Positions 51,384 through 59,507 of a stretch of DNA of 64,000 bases are shown in pieces. The notes under the pieces were generated by a model, which saw only the letters and a program-made list of their open reading frames with translations, did not search any database and was not told the origin of the DNA. Position numbers and translations under genes: made by a program. The first letter of the stretch is position 1. Each line of letters opens with the position of its first letter. The DNA lies in contig CAMCBW010000019.1 of NCBI GenBank assembly GCA_945873105.1, positions 1-64,000 of the forward strand, read 5' to 3'. This DNA is from Tangfeifania diversioriginum. GTDB taxonomy: Bacteria > Bacteroidota > Bacteroidia > Bacteroidales > Prolixibacteraceae.

Positions 51384-52376
51384 ATGCAAAAAGTGGCAAG
51401 AATTTGTGTGATCGGGAATGGCCATTTTGCCAACATTTTCCACTACCCGTCGCTGGCGGCCATGAAAGAGGTGGAGATCGTGGGTATTTGTGCCTTCGAC
51501 GAAGAAAAGCTCCAACTCACTGCAGCAAAATACCAGCTCCCTCCCGAAGCCATCTTTGTCTCAAAGAGACCGGATGATTACCGCAAAATGCTGACCGACC
51601 TTCGACCGGATGGGGTCTATGCCATCGGCACACCCGACAGGATGTTCAGCATCTGGTGCTGGTGCCTGGAGAATGGCTTTCACCTTTTCATCGAAAAGCC
51701 AATGGGGATGACCCTGCACCAATCCCGGCTACTGGATTACCTCGCCAGGAAAAACAGTTGCATCACGCAGGTCTGCCACCAGCGCAGATCCTCCCCCCTG
51801 TTGGGCAAGATGCGGGAAGCCTGCCTGGCCAGGGGACCTATCACCCATGCGGTGGTGGAGTTCTACAAATGTGACATCCGTCCCATGTTGGATGCCCGTG
51901 ACAGGTTGCTCGACGACTACACCCATGCCATCGACACGGCCCGGTGGGTTTGTGGTGGCGAGGTGGTGAAAGTGGAGTCGCATTGCAGACGGATCCAGGT
52001 ACCTGACATCAACTGGATCGGTTCGACCCTCCATTTTGACAATGGAGCCACCTGCTTCGTGGTAGGCAACTGGGCCTCCGGACGGCGCATCTTCCGCGTG
52101 GGCATCCATGCCCCGGCCATCTGTGCCGAAGTGGATCCTGAAACGGAGGCCTTCCTTTACGCGGATGGCCAGACCACCGGCGAGCACTACGATGCAAAAG
52201 AGGTTGCCGGTCATACAGAATTGTATGTTTACGGCGGGTTTCAGCAGAAGAGCATGGAATTTATCCAAGCCATTTTAACGGGGGAGACAAGTACCTCCTC
52301 CCCCTTCAGCGATGTACTTAAAACGATGGAGGTCTGTGAAACCATACTGGCACAGGCGGTGATTGCAGGAGTGTAA
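51384..52376 (+). CDS. Gfo/Idh/MocA-like oxidoreductase (divergent)
   Basis: A 330-residue relative of the Gfo/Idh/MocA family with a less usual nucleotide loop (CVIGNGHFANIFHYPS) and LFIEKPMGMT as the EKP motif. The catalytic His lies in DDYTHAIDTARWVCGG. The C-terminal half is shorter than that of the two other oxidoreductases. It lies between the 374-residue oxidoreductase and the MFS permease (41 bp gap), in the same direction, so it is very likely co-expressed. The substrate is unknown. Confidence 0.88.
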   Translation: MQKVARICVIGNGHFANIFHYPSLAAMKEVEIVGICAFDEEKLQLTAAKYQLPPEAIFVSKRPDDYRKMLTDLRPDGVYAIGTPDRMFSIWCWCLENGFHLFIEKPMGMTLHQSRLLDYLARKNSCITQVCHQRRSSPLLGKMREACLARGPITHAVVEFYKCDIRPMLDARDRLLDDYTHAIDTARWVCGGEVVKVESHCRRIQVPDINWIGSTLHFDNGATCFVVGNWASGRRIFRVGIHAPAICAEVDPETEAFLYADGQTTGEHYDAKEVAGHTELYVYGGFQQKSMEFIQAILTGETSTSSPFSDVLKTMEVCETILAQAVIAGV

Positions 52377-52417
52377 CACCCAAACCACGGATTGTTTAAT
52401 TTTTATGAACCCGGCTT

Positions 52418-53719
52418 ATGAGCAAAAATGTGATCAATGAGGAGTACCTGGCCCAGAACAAACCATTGAAGATGCGATGGATCATGATCTCCTTCGCCTT
52501 CGTGGCTACCGTGCTGAACTATGTACACCGGCTATCCTTCAACTACCTTACCGCCAAAGGTCCCCTTCACGACATGATACCCGACGATGCCTTCGGGTAC
52601 ATCGCCTCTGCCTTCTTCATCGCCTACATGATCTCCAATGCTTTTTCAGGCTTTGCCATCGACAAACTGGGAACCCGGCTGGGCTATTCGCTCAGCATGG
52701 CCTTCTGGACCACGGCGGGAATCCTCCATGCACTCGCGATGACCCCTTTCCAGTTTGGCATTTTCAGGTTTTTACTAGGCATTGGCGAGGCCGGCAACTG
52801 GCCCGCGGCCATCAAGCTCACCTCCGAATGGTTTCCCCCGAAGGAAAGATCCACGGCCTCGGGCATTTTCAACAGCGGAGCCGCGGTGGGTGCCGTGGTG
52901 GCTCCTCCCCTCATCGCCTGGTTGGGCATTAACTTTGGATGGCAGATCACCTTTGTGGTGATCGGATCGCTTAGCTATTTGTGGCTGGCAGCCTTCTGGT
53001 TCACCTACTATACCCCCGCAATAGCCGTAAAAGAGTCCAAAGCAAGAATCATTCCGCCCGCAAGGCTGTTAAAGTCTCGCTTTGTCACCTGCCTCACCCT
53101 CTCCAAGGTATTTATGGATCCGGTTTGGTATTTCATCACCTTCTGGATCGGGAGATACCTGGCCGATGTCTATGGCTGGAACCTGGCGCAGATCGGCTGG
53201 TTTGCCATGTTCCCCTTTATCGTGGCCGACTTCGGGAACATCCTGGGAGGAATATTCACCCAATTTATCATCAGCAAGGGAGTCGCCATTCCCAAAGCTA
53301 GGAAGATCGCAGTGGGAATCTTCGGATTGACCATGGCCCTCTCCCTCATCCTGGGACCCTTCCTCATCAGCGGACCCATGGGTGCGCTGGTCGTTTTGGC
53401 CGTAGCCGGATTCTCCTATGCAGCCTATACCGCCAATACCATGGCCTTTCCGGCAGATGTAGTTCCCGCCAGTGCTACCGCCTCGGTGTGGGGAATCGCC
53501 AGCGTGGGATCCGGACTCGGAGGGTTTATCTTCCAGTCGGTCTCGGGCGTCGCCATCAAGAACCTTTCGGGACAGTTCAACTATACCATCGCCTATGGTT
53601 CGGTCTTTATTGGCTATGGAATATTGGCCCTGATCGGGTTATCCATCATCCTCTTCGCCCTGGGACCCTTGGTCAAGGACCAGGAGCTGCAACGTTATGC
53701 CGACCAGCAAAACGAGTAA
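52418..53719 (+). CDS. MFS permease, anion:cation symporter type (hexuronate-like)
   Basis: A 433-residue major facilitator with about twelve membrane segments. The loop 2-3 motif is AIDKLGTRLGYSL, and FLLGIGEAGNWPAAIKLTSEWFPPKER (in part GIGEAGNWPAAIKLTSEWFP) is the signature of the ACS family, which includes hexuronate, galactonate and related sugar-acid transporters. The RERS-type stretch KERSTASGIFNSG follows. It should import a sugar or sugar acid for the preceding oxidoreductases. A GC-rich hairpin follows at 53789-53808. Confidence 0.92.
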   Translation: MSKNVINEEYLAQNKPLKMRWIMISFAFVATVLNYVHRLSFNYLTAKGPLHDMIPDDAFGYIASAFFIAYMISNAFSGFAIDKLGTRLGYSLSMAFWTTAGILHALAMTPFQFGIFRFLLGIGEAGNWPAAIKLTSEWFPPKERSTASGIFNSGAAVGAVVAPPLIAWLGINFGWQITFVVIGSLSYLWLAAFWFTYYTPAIAVKESKARIIPPARLLKSRFVTCLTLSKVFMDPVWYFITFWIGRYLADVYGWNLAQIGWFAMFPFIVADFGNILGGIFTQFIISKGVAIPKARKIAVGIFGLTMALSLILGPFLISGPMGALVVLAVAGFSYAAYTANTMAFPADVVPASATASVWGIASVGSGLGGFIFQSVSGVAIKNLSGQFNYTIAYGSVFIGYGILALIGLSIILFALGPLVKDQELQRYADQQNE

Positions 53720-53788
53720 TTACTAAATCTAAATAATCAATTCATTCACCACCGATCCAATAACTCTGAAAGGGTTTCCCCCCAATAA

Positions 53789-53808
53789 CCCCCGGTTTCA
53801 ACCGGGGG
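53789..53808 (+). terminator. GC-rich hairpin after the MFS gene
   Basis: CCCCCGG and CCGGGGG arms with a 6-nt loop (TTTCAA). No T-run follows, so it could be a weak terminator or an mRNA-stabilising hairpin. Confidence 0.5.
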
Positions 53809-53841
53809 GGGAAGTAAGGATCGGACAAGCAACTCTACTCC

Positions 53842-54258
53842 ATGCTAAAAACCCAGTTACTCCACCCCGAAATCCTCTCCATCCTGGGGAGCAATGGCCA
53901 CGGTGCCAAAATCCTGATCGCCGATGGAAATTTCCCCTTCTCTACCTGCCCGCCCCCATCGGCCCGTAAGGTATTCCTCAACCTGGCTCCCGGACTGCTT
54001 GGTGTCACAGCGGTGCTGAATGTGCTGAAATCTTATGTCCCGATTGAATCGGCAGTGGTCATGACGCCTCCCGACGGAAGCCCGCAGGAGATCCATGCTG
54101 AATTCGAACAGTTGCTGGGGCCCGATCTCCCCCTCCGGAGTGTGAAACGTTTCGAGTTTTACGAGGAGGCAAAATCACCCGACACCTGTCTGGTCATCGC
54201 CACCGGCGAAACCCGGAGGTTTGCCAACATCCTTTTGACCATTGGGGTTATCAAGTAG
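53842..54258 (+). CDS. RbsD/FucU-family sugar mutarotase
   Basis: A 138-residue protein of the RbsD/FucU family. His20 in SNGHGAKILIADGNFP is the conserved catalytic residue, and the end VIATGETRRFANILLTIGVIK (in part TGETRRFANILLTIGV) matches the family's closing motif. These enzymes convert anomers of sugars such as L-fucose or D-ribose; the FucU branch has this general length. It is the last gene of the plus-strand oxidation cassette, which suggests the imported sugar is a reducing monosaccharide. Confidence 0.9.
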   Translation: MLKTQLLHPEILSILGSNGHGAKILIADGNFPFSTCPPPSARKVFLNLAPGLLGVTAVLNVLKSYVPIESAVVMTPPDGSPQEIHAEFEQLLGPDLPLRSVKRFEFYEEAKSPDTCLVIATGETRRFANILLTIGVIK

Positions 54259-54305
54259 AGACGAAGCATGGTTTGACCGGAGACCCAACCCGGGAACGGC
54301 AAGCC

Positions 54306-54506
54306 TCACTCCTCCTCTTCAAAGACAAACAGCTCTTCGATCGGTACCGAAAAGAGCCGCGCCAGGTCGTAGGCCAGCTTTAGGGAGGGATTGTATTTGT
54401 TCTTTTCCAGGAAGACGATCGTCTCCCGCCGAACCTTGACCTTTTGGGCCAAATCCTCCTGCGTGAGGTTGTACTTGGCCCTGTACTCCCTGATTTTGTT
54501 AGTCAT
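54306..54506 (-). CDS. Small XRE-family helix-turn-helix regulator
   Basis: A 66-residue protein from the ATG at 54506: a Cro/CI-type HTH with [21 protein letters not shown] and [14 protein letters not shown] (first given in part: [15 protein letters not shown]), and an acidic end FVFEEEE. Its start overlaps the end of the membrane protein gene by 8 bp, so the two form one operon. Such pairs are common, the regulator controlling its own operon. Repeated operator-like sequences lie upstream of the first gene. Confidence 0.9.
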   Translation of the reverse strand: MTNKIREYRAKYNLTQEDLAQKVKVRRETIVFLEKNKYNPSLKLAYDLARLFSVPIEELFVFEEEE

Positions 54507-54897
54507 TGCCAAGCCCCCTGAAGTTAAAATAGAGCCAGCTAAGAACAAAAATAACTGCCATACCCAATAAGCCGGTTCCCACCAGACTTTGACCCTCCAT
54601 CGATATTTTGTCGCCGAAATACATCACGGCCAGCCAAAAGTAAAGCGAGATATAATACGAAACAGAGGAACTCTTGACCAAAATTTTCTTCGACAGCTCA
54701 TCCTCGGCAGGTTCACCGCGATGCAGACTGGATAACCGCCTGAACCCAATAAAAAGGGCGAGTCCCACCACAATTATAACGACCACAATAGGGAGCAATT
54801 CCGCGTGACCAAATCCTCCCTCTTCGTTGCCAAACCAAAGAAGACAACCCAGGAAAACTGAGGCCACAAGAACGAAAAGCAAAATGGTTTTTTTCAT
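54499..54897 (-). CDS. Small membrane protein (DUF2178-like) paired with XRE regulator
   Basis: A 132-residue protein from the ATG at 54897 (a TTG at 54903 is also in frame). Four hydrophobic segments are visible, at about 4-21, 32-50, 78-95 and 105-122. The central polar loop ([20 protein letters not shown], in part [17 protein letters not shown]) is typical of the DUF2178-type proteins that accompany small XRE regulators. Function unknown. The coding end overlaps the regulator's start. Confidence 0.8.
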   Translation of the reverse strand: MKKTILLFVLVASVFLGCLLWFGNEEGGFGHAELLPIVVVIIVVGLALFIGFRRLSSLHRGEPAEDELSKKILVKSSSVSYYISLYFWLAVMYFGDKISMEGQSLVGTGLLGMAVIFVLSWLYFNFRGLGND

Positions 54898-54911
54898 GAC
54901 CAAAATTTTAT

Positions 54912-54948
54912 GTTAGAAATAACTAACACAAAGTTAGAAATAAATAAC
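54912..54948 (-). promoter_or_regulatory. Operator/promoter region of the membrane protein-XRE operon
   Basis: Two near-identical 16-bp units, GTTAGAAATAACTAAC (54912-54927) and GTTAGAAATAAATAAC (54933-54948), have a spacing of 21 bp, two helical turns. Between them on the minus strand is TAACTTTG (54936-54929), a perfect TAnnTTTG -7 element about 32 bp before the ATG. This strongly suggests binding by the XRE protein and autoregulation. Confidence 0.65.
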
Positions 54949-55042
54949 ATTGTAATCCGAATTTTTTCAAAGAAAAAAATAAATAAAAAGCGAATTACCT
55001 GTTTTTTCTTTGCGTTCATTGCGTCTTTGCGTGATACTTTTG

Positions 55043-55174
55043 GAGCTAAAAGCAAAAATTGATGAAGATAAAATGGGACAAGTTTCCCTCTTAATGGTAA
55101 TAACCGGAGGTCAATATGCTTATCGTCGCAAGGATGGTGTTTTGGTAGTCCCTATCGGATGCCTGAAGAATTAG
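55043..55174 (+). pseudogene. C-terminal remnant, probably of an AAA/DUF4143-type ATPase
   Basis: The frame reads ELKAKIDEDKMGQVSLLMVI then AYRRKDGVLVVPIGCLKN and stops at 55172-55174. An ending of this kind (Y-x-R-x-D-G-V-x-V-V-P-I-G-C-L-K) occurs at the C-terminus of archaeal/bacterial-type ATPases with DUF4143. No upstream coding sequence remains; a repeat-like TTTGCGT stretch precedes it. Confidence 0.35.
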
Positions 55175-55254
55175 AAAAAAACCGCCAGGGAATCCGCCGG
55201 GTTTTCCGTCAACCAGTATCAACCAGTGGAAAATGGAAATAGTTCAGACCTCCC

Positions 55255-55277
55255 ACTCATAATCAGGGGGTCGTAGG
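55255..55277 (+). other. tRNA-Met(CAT)-like fragment
   Basis: ACTCATAATCAGGGGGTCGT plus AGG matches the anticodon loop (CTCATAA), variable region and T-stem start of an elongator tRNA-Met. The 5' half and the T-loop are absent, so it is not a functional tRNA. It may mark a former integration or recombination site. Confidence 0.4.
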
Positions 55278-55307
55278 AGTTTACCCTATTATGGCTACCC
55301 TCAAAAT

Positions 55308-55347
55308 CAAACACTTACAAGGTAGTCTTGTAGGTGTTTTGTTTTTT
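55308..55347 (+). terminator. Rho-independent terminator downstream of the tRNA-like fragment
   Basis: CAAACACTTACAAG and CTTGTAGGTGTTTTG form a long stem with one G:U pair and a short loop, followed by TTTTTT on the plus strand. It could be the original terminator of the tRNA gene. From here to 55581 I see nothing that supports a gene. Confidence 0.75.
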
Positions 55348-55581
55348 ACGCCAGGATTATGCCAGGATTTGGGGGATTTTGAATCTTTTGAGCTGAATAT
55401 ATCTGCGACAAGTTCGTTTATTTTTAAACGAATTAATAGGTTTTTGATTTTCATAAGAAGCCATGACTTCTACATCATGACTTTAACCATCAACCAATTT
55501 GGTTTAATATTGGGGAGTATCCTAGTCATAAATTTCATAATTATATCAATCTGATTTAATTTTTTCATTAATTCTGTAAGG

Positions 55582-56742
55582 TTAGTAATTGCCATACTTT
55601 TGCAAGGTTTCCCACCAGGCCATGATGTTTTCGGGAGGGACACCTGCCTGAATGACATGTATCGGGGCAAATACAAATCCTCCTCCCGGAGCCAGGTCTT
55701 CAATTCTTCGGCGGGTTTCATCGCGCACCTGTTGCGGTGTACCGAAAGGCATGACTTGCTGGTTGTCGCAGCTTCCGCCCCAAATGGTGAGCTCTTTACC
55801 AAATTCTTTCTTGAATTTTTTGGTATCCATACCGTCACAGTTTACCTGAAAGGGATTCATGATGTCTACTCCAGCCTCAATGAGCAGCGGAAATGTTTCC
55901 ATTACTGCGCCATCGTTGTGAAAGAAAATATAGACTTTTGATTTGGCCTTTGCTTTGATAAAATCGAACAATCGTTTGTGGAAAGGCCAGATCTGTTCTT
56001 TGTAATCCTGCAAATCGACCAGGAGACTATTCTGAGAGCCCAGATCGTCGGCCATTGAAACAACCAGAAGATTATCTCCAACAGCTTCAATGGCCCGTTC
56101 CCAGTATTGCATGTTGATTTCTAGTATTTTCTCCATGATAGCCTGTACCAATCCGGGATTAGTCATCATATCCATGAAGAATTGCTCGTAACCGCGCATC
56201 CACATGGCATGTTCCCACATTCCGGAACTCATGCGCTCTAGGAAAAATCCCATTTTCTCTGTTTTCACTATTCGGTCAGCCTCCACTTTCATATCAGCAT
56301 AGCGGGCCATGTCCAGGGCATCCGGCCACGGGTAGTTTTCCACCTCTTTAATCGTTTCAAGACCAGCCAACGGACTTTTGAACAAATCGTAATAATGGCC
56401 TCCCTTTTGTGGCATTCTCCATCCCATGCCCCATTCGTCAACAATCCGGTCGTAGCCATCCTCTAGACCCAGATCACGCTCGAGGCCTCTGATGCGGGAA
56501 GCTTTCGGACAGGCGCTTTTTACATCAATTTTAAGTGCATCAATCATATCCTGCTCAACATGTGCTATTTGGGTTATTCGATCCCGAAGCTTCACATCAC
56601 CCGGCAAACCCAGGTATTTTTTAAGTGCACGGAGGGAATTGATATTGATACTGGTCACCGCAGCTGCCCCTAAATCAAAAGGAATCCGGTCTGGTTCCCT
56701 GTGCTCCAGGGCTGCCTTCAATCTTTCATGGCTTGTCATCAT
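55582..56742 (-). CDS. Uroporphyrinogen decarboxylase/MtaA-family protein
   Basis: A 386-residue UroD-superfamily barrel from the ATG at 56742 (a TTG at 56751 is also in frame). The opening SHERLKAALEHREPDRIPFDLG (in part RLKAALEHREPDRIP) and FHNDGAVMETFPLLIEAGVD (in part FHNDGAVME) are typical. Candidate metal ligands are His in FHNDG, Cys in QVNCDGMD and Cys in GGSCDNQ, as in corrinoid methyltransferases (MtaA type). It is not the heme-biosynthetic HemE, since the HemE start motif is missing. It follows an MFS permease in a sulfatase locus. A role in demethylation of a sugar or other methylated compound is a guess. Confidence 0.85.
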   Translation of the reverse strand: MMTSHERLKAALEHREPDRIPFDLGAAAVTSININSLRALKKYLGLPGDVKLRDRITQIAHVEQDMIDALKIDVKSACPKASRIRGLERDLGLEDGYDRIVDEWGMGWRMPQKGGHYYDLFKSPLAGLETIKEVENYPWPDALDMARYADMKVEADRIVKTEKMGFFLERMSSGMWEHAMWMRGYEQFFMDMMTNPGLVQAIMEKILEINMQYWERAIEAVGDNLLVVSMADDLGSQNSLLVDLQDYKEQIWPFHKRLFDFIKAKAKSKVYIFFHNDGAVMETFPLLIEAGVDIMNPFQVNCDGMDTKKFKKEFGKELTIWGGSCDNQQVMPFGTPQQVRDETRRRIEDLAPGGGFVFAPIHVIQAGVPPENIMAWWETLQKYGNY

Positions 56743-56833
56743 ATCACTCAATGCGTTTAAAAATTATTTCTTTCCATTCGTTTCTATATGCTCGTTGCTG
56801 TATAATCTTGTTTACCAGGTGATATCTCCGGCA

Positions 56834-58102
56834 TTACAATTTGTGAACTGTTCCAAGCTTGCCAATTAAAAGATGGACCAATAAAAAGGTGACCAAATAG
56901 GCTAATCCAACAAAAATAAATATCGGCAAATAGGTGTGGTTGCCCACTGAAACACCGATCAGCTTCTGAGTTACAACACTTGTAAGCCCCCCTAAAGTGC
57001 CACCGATACCGGTAATTGTTGCCTGAACATTTTTAGGGTATATCTCGGTTGGCAAAGTGATGTTGGACCATAATCCATGAGAAAACATAATGGCAGAAAT
57101 CAGCATAAGGGCTATCGCCGGACTAATCTTCACCGACAAAAAAAAGCAAAAAACCGGAATGGCCAGTGAAGCCGACAGCATCACCACCTTCCTGGCACGG
57201 TTCAGGCTCCAATTCCTTTTTTCGATCAATAGCTTGGGGAGCCATCCCCCCAGGATGGTTCCTACGCCCATGGCAGCATAGGGCAACCATGCCGACATCC
57301 CAATCTCCGACAGCGTAAAGCCATGGATATCATGCAAGTACTTTGGAATCCAGAAGATAAGAAAGTAAACCACCGGATCGATAAAAATGCGGGCAGAAAA
57401 GCAGCCCCAACTCTCTTTTTTCTTCAACAGTTTTAATATACTAACAGACTTTGAATCAGTTTGATCAACATCAGCATATTGATCTTCTTCCAATATGAGT
57501 TTCCTTTCTTCTTCAGTTATCCTAGCATGCTTCCCGGGCAAATAATAATATCTTAACCACGCCACCAGCCAAACAAACCCCAACAGGCCTGTCACCACAA
57601 ATGCCATGCGCCAGCCCCAGATTAAAGCAACAAATGAGACAATTGGTACCGCAAATGCTGCTCCGATAGATGAACCTGCAGTAAAAATACCTATTGCCAA
57701 AGCCCTCTCCTTCATTGGAAACCATTCGGAAATGGCCTTAACTCCCGCCGGAAAGTTCCCAGATTCTGTAGCACCCAGGAATAAGCGGGCAACCGAAAAT
57801 TGTCCAATGGTACTTGCCGCGGCGTGCAACGTACTAACCAGGGACCATGTTCCAACAGACCATGCAAGTCCCTTGCGCGTCCCAATCCTATCTATGATGC
57901 GGCCGCTTACAGCATACATAATCGTATAGCTCAATACAAAAAGGGCTGTAATATTGGCATAATCCACATCAGACCAGTTCAATTCCTTTTGTATGGTAGG
58001 CGCCAGGATCGCCAGCGTATTCCTGTCGATATAACTCAATGCAGAAGCCAGGCAAAGCAATATTGCTATTTTCCACCTGATGGTTTTATTGTTAAATGAC
58101 AT
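56834..58102 (-). CDS. MFS permease, ACS type
   Basis: A 422-residue major facilitator with twelve expected membrane segments. GRIIDRIGTRKGL is the loop 2-3 motif and FLGATESGNFPAGVKAISEWFP with MKERALAIGIFTAGS (first given in part: GATESGNFPAGVKAISEW) is the ACS family signature. It is a paralogue of the permease at 52.4-53.7 kb. It lies between a sulfatase (22 bp from its stop) and the UroD-like gene, so it most likely imports a desulfated sugar or sugar acid of the second PUL. Confidence 0.92.
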   Translation of the reverse strand: MSFNNKTIRWKIAILLCLASALSYIDRNTLAILAPTIQKELNWSDVDYANITALFVLSYTIMYAVSGRIIDRIGTRKGLAWSVGTWSLVSTLHAAASTIGQFSVARLFLGATESGNFPAGVKAISEWFPMKERALAIGIFTAGSSIGAAFAVPIVSFVALIWGWRMAFVVTGLLGFVWLVAWLRYYYLPGKHARITEEERKLILEEDQYADVDQTDSKSVSILKLLKKKESWGCFSARIFIDPVVYFLIFWIPKYLHDIHGFTLSEIGMSAWLPYAAMGVGTILGGWLPKLLIEKRNWSLNRARKVVMLSASLAIPVFCFFLSVKISPAIALMLISAIMFSHGLWSNITLPTEIYPKNVQATITGIGGTLGGLTSVVTQKLIGVSVGNHTYLPIFIFVGLAYLVTFLLVHLLIGKLGTVHKL

Positions 58103-58123
58103 TAGGTTGTCTGTTTGATTTAA

Positions 58124-59476
58124 TCATTTTTTATCCAGAGAATCGAATACACCCTGCAGATACTTTCGGGCAATCTGTTCTTTATCAGGATATTTGTTTT
58201 GATTGGGCTTGGCCGGATCTTCCCACATTTCGACAACCGGCCGGAGTTCGTTCTTGTTGTTAAGTATGTATTCGCTGTTTCTTATGTGTCTGTCTTCCTT
58301 GTCCTGAACATGTACCCATTCTCTCGGGTTACCTGGTTTTCCGAGGAGTTGGGGCAGAAAGCTCCGGCCGTGGAGGTCCTCTTTGGGGAGTGGCGCCCCA
58401 GCCAATTCACATAGGGTAGGAAAAATGTCAGAGAAATCAATCAGGTCGTTGCAGGTTGATCCTGCTTTAATATGATTCGGCCATCTTATCATCATGGGTA
58501 CATGAGTCCCCCGATCAGTCATGGTTCCTTTGCCCCCCTGGATTGTCTTCCCATCACCCCAGTTGTTGCATAAATCACTATCCGTCCCGTTGTCCGCCAA
58601 AAAGATGAGCACGGTATTGTCCGCAATTCCCAGACTGTCGATAGTTTCCATTATTTTTCCCATACACTTGTCGAAGTATTTCAACATGTCAGTGAAATAC
58701 TTAGGATCACCTTTGTGCTCAGAATTAGGTGTCCTGTAACCTTGTTCTTTACTGTCAGGTGTCGGTTCCCAAGGGAAATGTGGCAGACAAGTTGTATAGT
58801 ACGCCAAAAAAGGCTGTTCCTTCTTCGCATTGTCTGAGATAAAGTCTAGAAGAAACTCCATGTTAACGTCCGGACCATAGCGGTCTTTTATTTGATCTGA
58901 GATTAACAGTCCATTTTGGTTAAAATGTGGGGTCCAGTTCCTTCGTCTTTTATTCCCTTCTTTGTCAAAAATCTGCCAGACCTGGTATTGGTCAAATCCA
59001 AAATCAGGGATGGTATTATGCTTGTGCAGAAGCGATACATGCCATTTCCCAACAATAGCCGTTGCATACCCTGCCGATTTGAGTTGCCGTGCAAAGCTGG
59101 GTTGTTCAGGTGACAAATAAATATCTTCCTGAGTGCGGCTGTGTAATACCTCTTTGAGCCCATTTTTGAATGGATAACGACCTGTCAACAGGCTTGCCCG
59201 GGAGGGGGAACAAAATGGATTTGAGAAACAGTTTTCAAATTTCATCCCTTGCGTTGCTAACCTATCGATATTAGGAGTTTTATGGGATGTTCCGCCGTAG
59301 GCTGACAGGCATTCAATGCCAAGATCATCTGCGAGAATAAAAACAATATTTGGACTTTTGGTTTGAAAGGTTGGTTTAGCGAAGCAAAAAGTATTTGCCC
59401 AAGGGACCATTCCAATCCCAATTGTTAATAAAGCTGTTCTCGCTATTAATGAATGTTTTGTGCTAAAATATTTCAT
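58124..59476 (-). CDS. Exported S1 sulfatase (CSPSR)
   Basis: A 450-residue sulfatase with a hydrophobic leader (about residues 11-33). D50-D51 in LADDLG bind the metal and C89 in C89-S-P-S-R93 is the formylglycine site. LADNGTDSDLCNNWGDGK (in part LADNGTDSD) holds the later metal pair. It resembles N-acetylglucosamine- and galactosamine-type arylsulfatases; the exact group is unclear. It is separated by about 32 bp from the sulfatase upstream, and by 22 bp from the MFS permease downstream. Confidence 0.92.
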   Translation of the reverse strand: MKYFSTKHSLIARTALLTIGIGMVPWANTFCFAKPTFQTKSPNIVFILADDLGIECLSAYGGTSHKTPNIDRLATQGMKFENCFSNPFCSPSRASLLTGRYPFKNGLKEVLHSRTQEDIYLSPEQPSFARQLKSAGYATAIVGKWHVSLLHKHNTIPDFGFDQYQVWQIFDKEGNKRRRNWTPHFNQNGLLISDQIKDRYGPDVNMEFLLDFISDNAKKEQPFLAYYTTCLPHFPWEPTPDSKEQGYRTPNSEHKGDPKYFTDMLKYFDKCMGKIMETIDSLGIADNTVLIFLADNGTDSDLCNNWGDGKTIQGGKGTMTDRGTHVPMMIRWPNHIKAGSTCNDLIDFSDIFPTLCELAGAPLPKEDLHGRSFLPQLLGKPGNPREWVHVQDKEDRHIRNSEYILNNKNELRPVVEMWEDPAKPNQNKYPDKEQIARKYLQGVFDSLDKK

Positions 59477-59507
59477 GATTTAACCATCTTTTTCAGATAA
59501 AAATCCA

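Noticed and set aside
50596-51399. 267-codon open frame on the minus strand
   Set aside because: Antisense to a clear Gfo/Idh/MocA oxidoreductase.
55236-55300. Complete tRNA-Met gene
   Set aside because: No acceptor stem, D-arm or full T-arm can be folded around the anticodon-like part.
55582-56742. HemE (heme biosynthesis)
   Set aside because: The HemE N-terminal substrate-binding motif is missing and the setting is a glycan locus; UroD-superfamily only.
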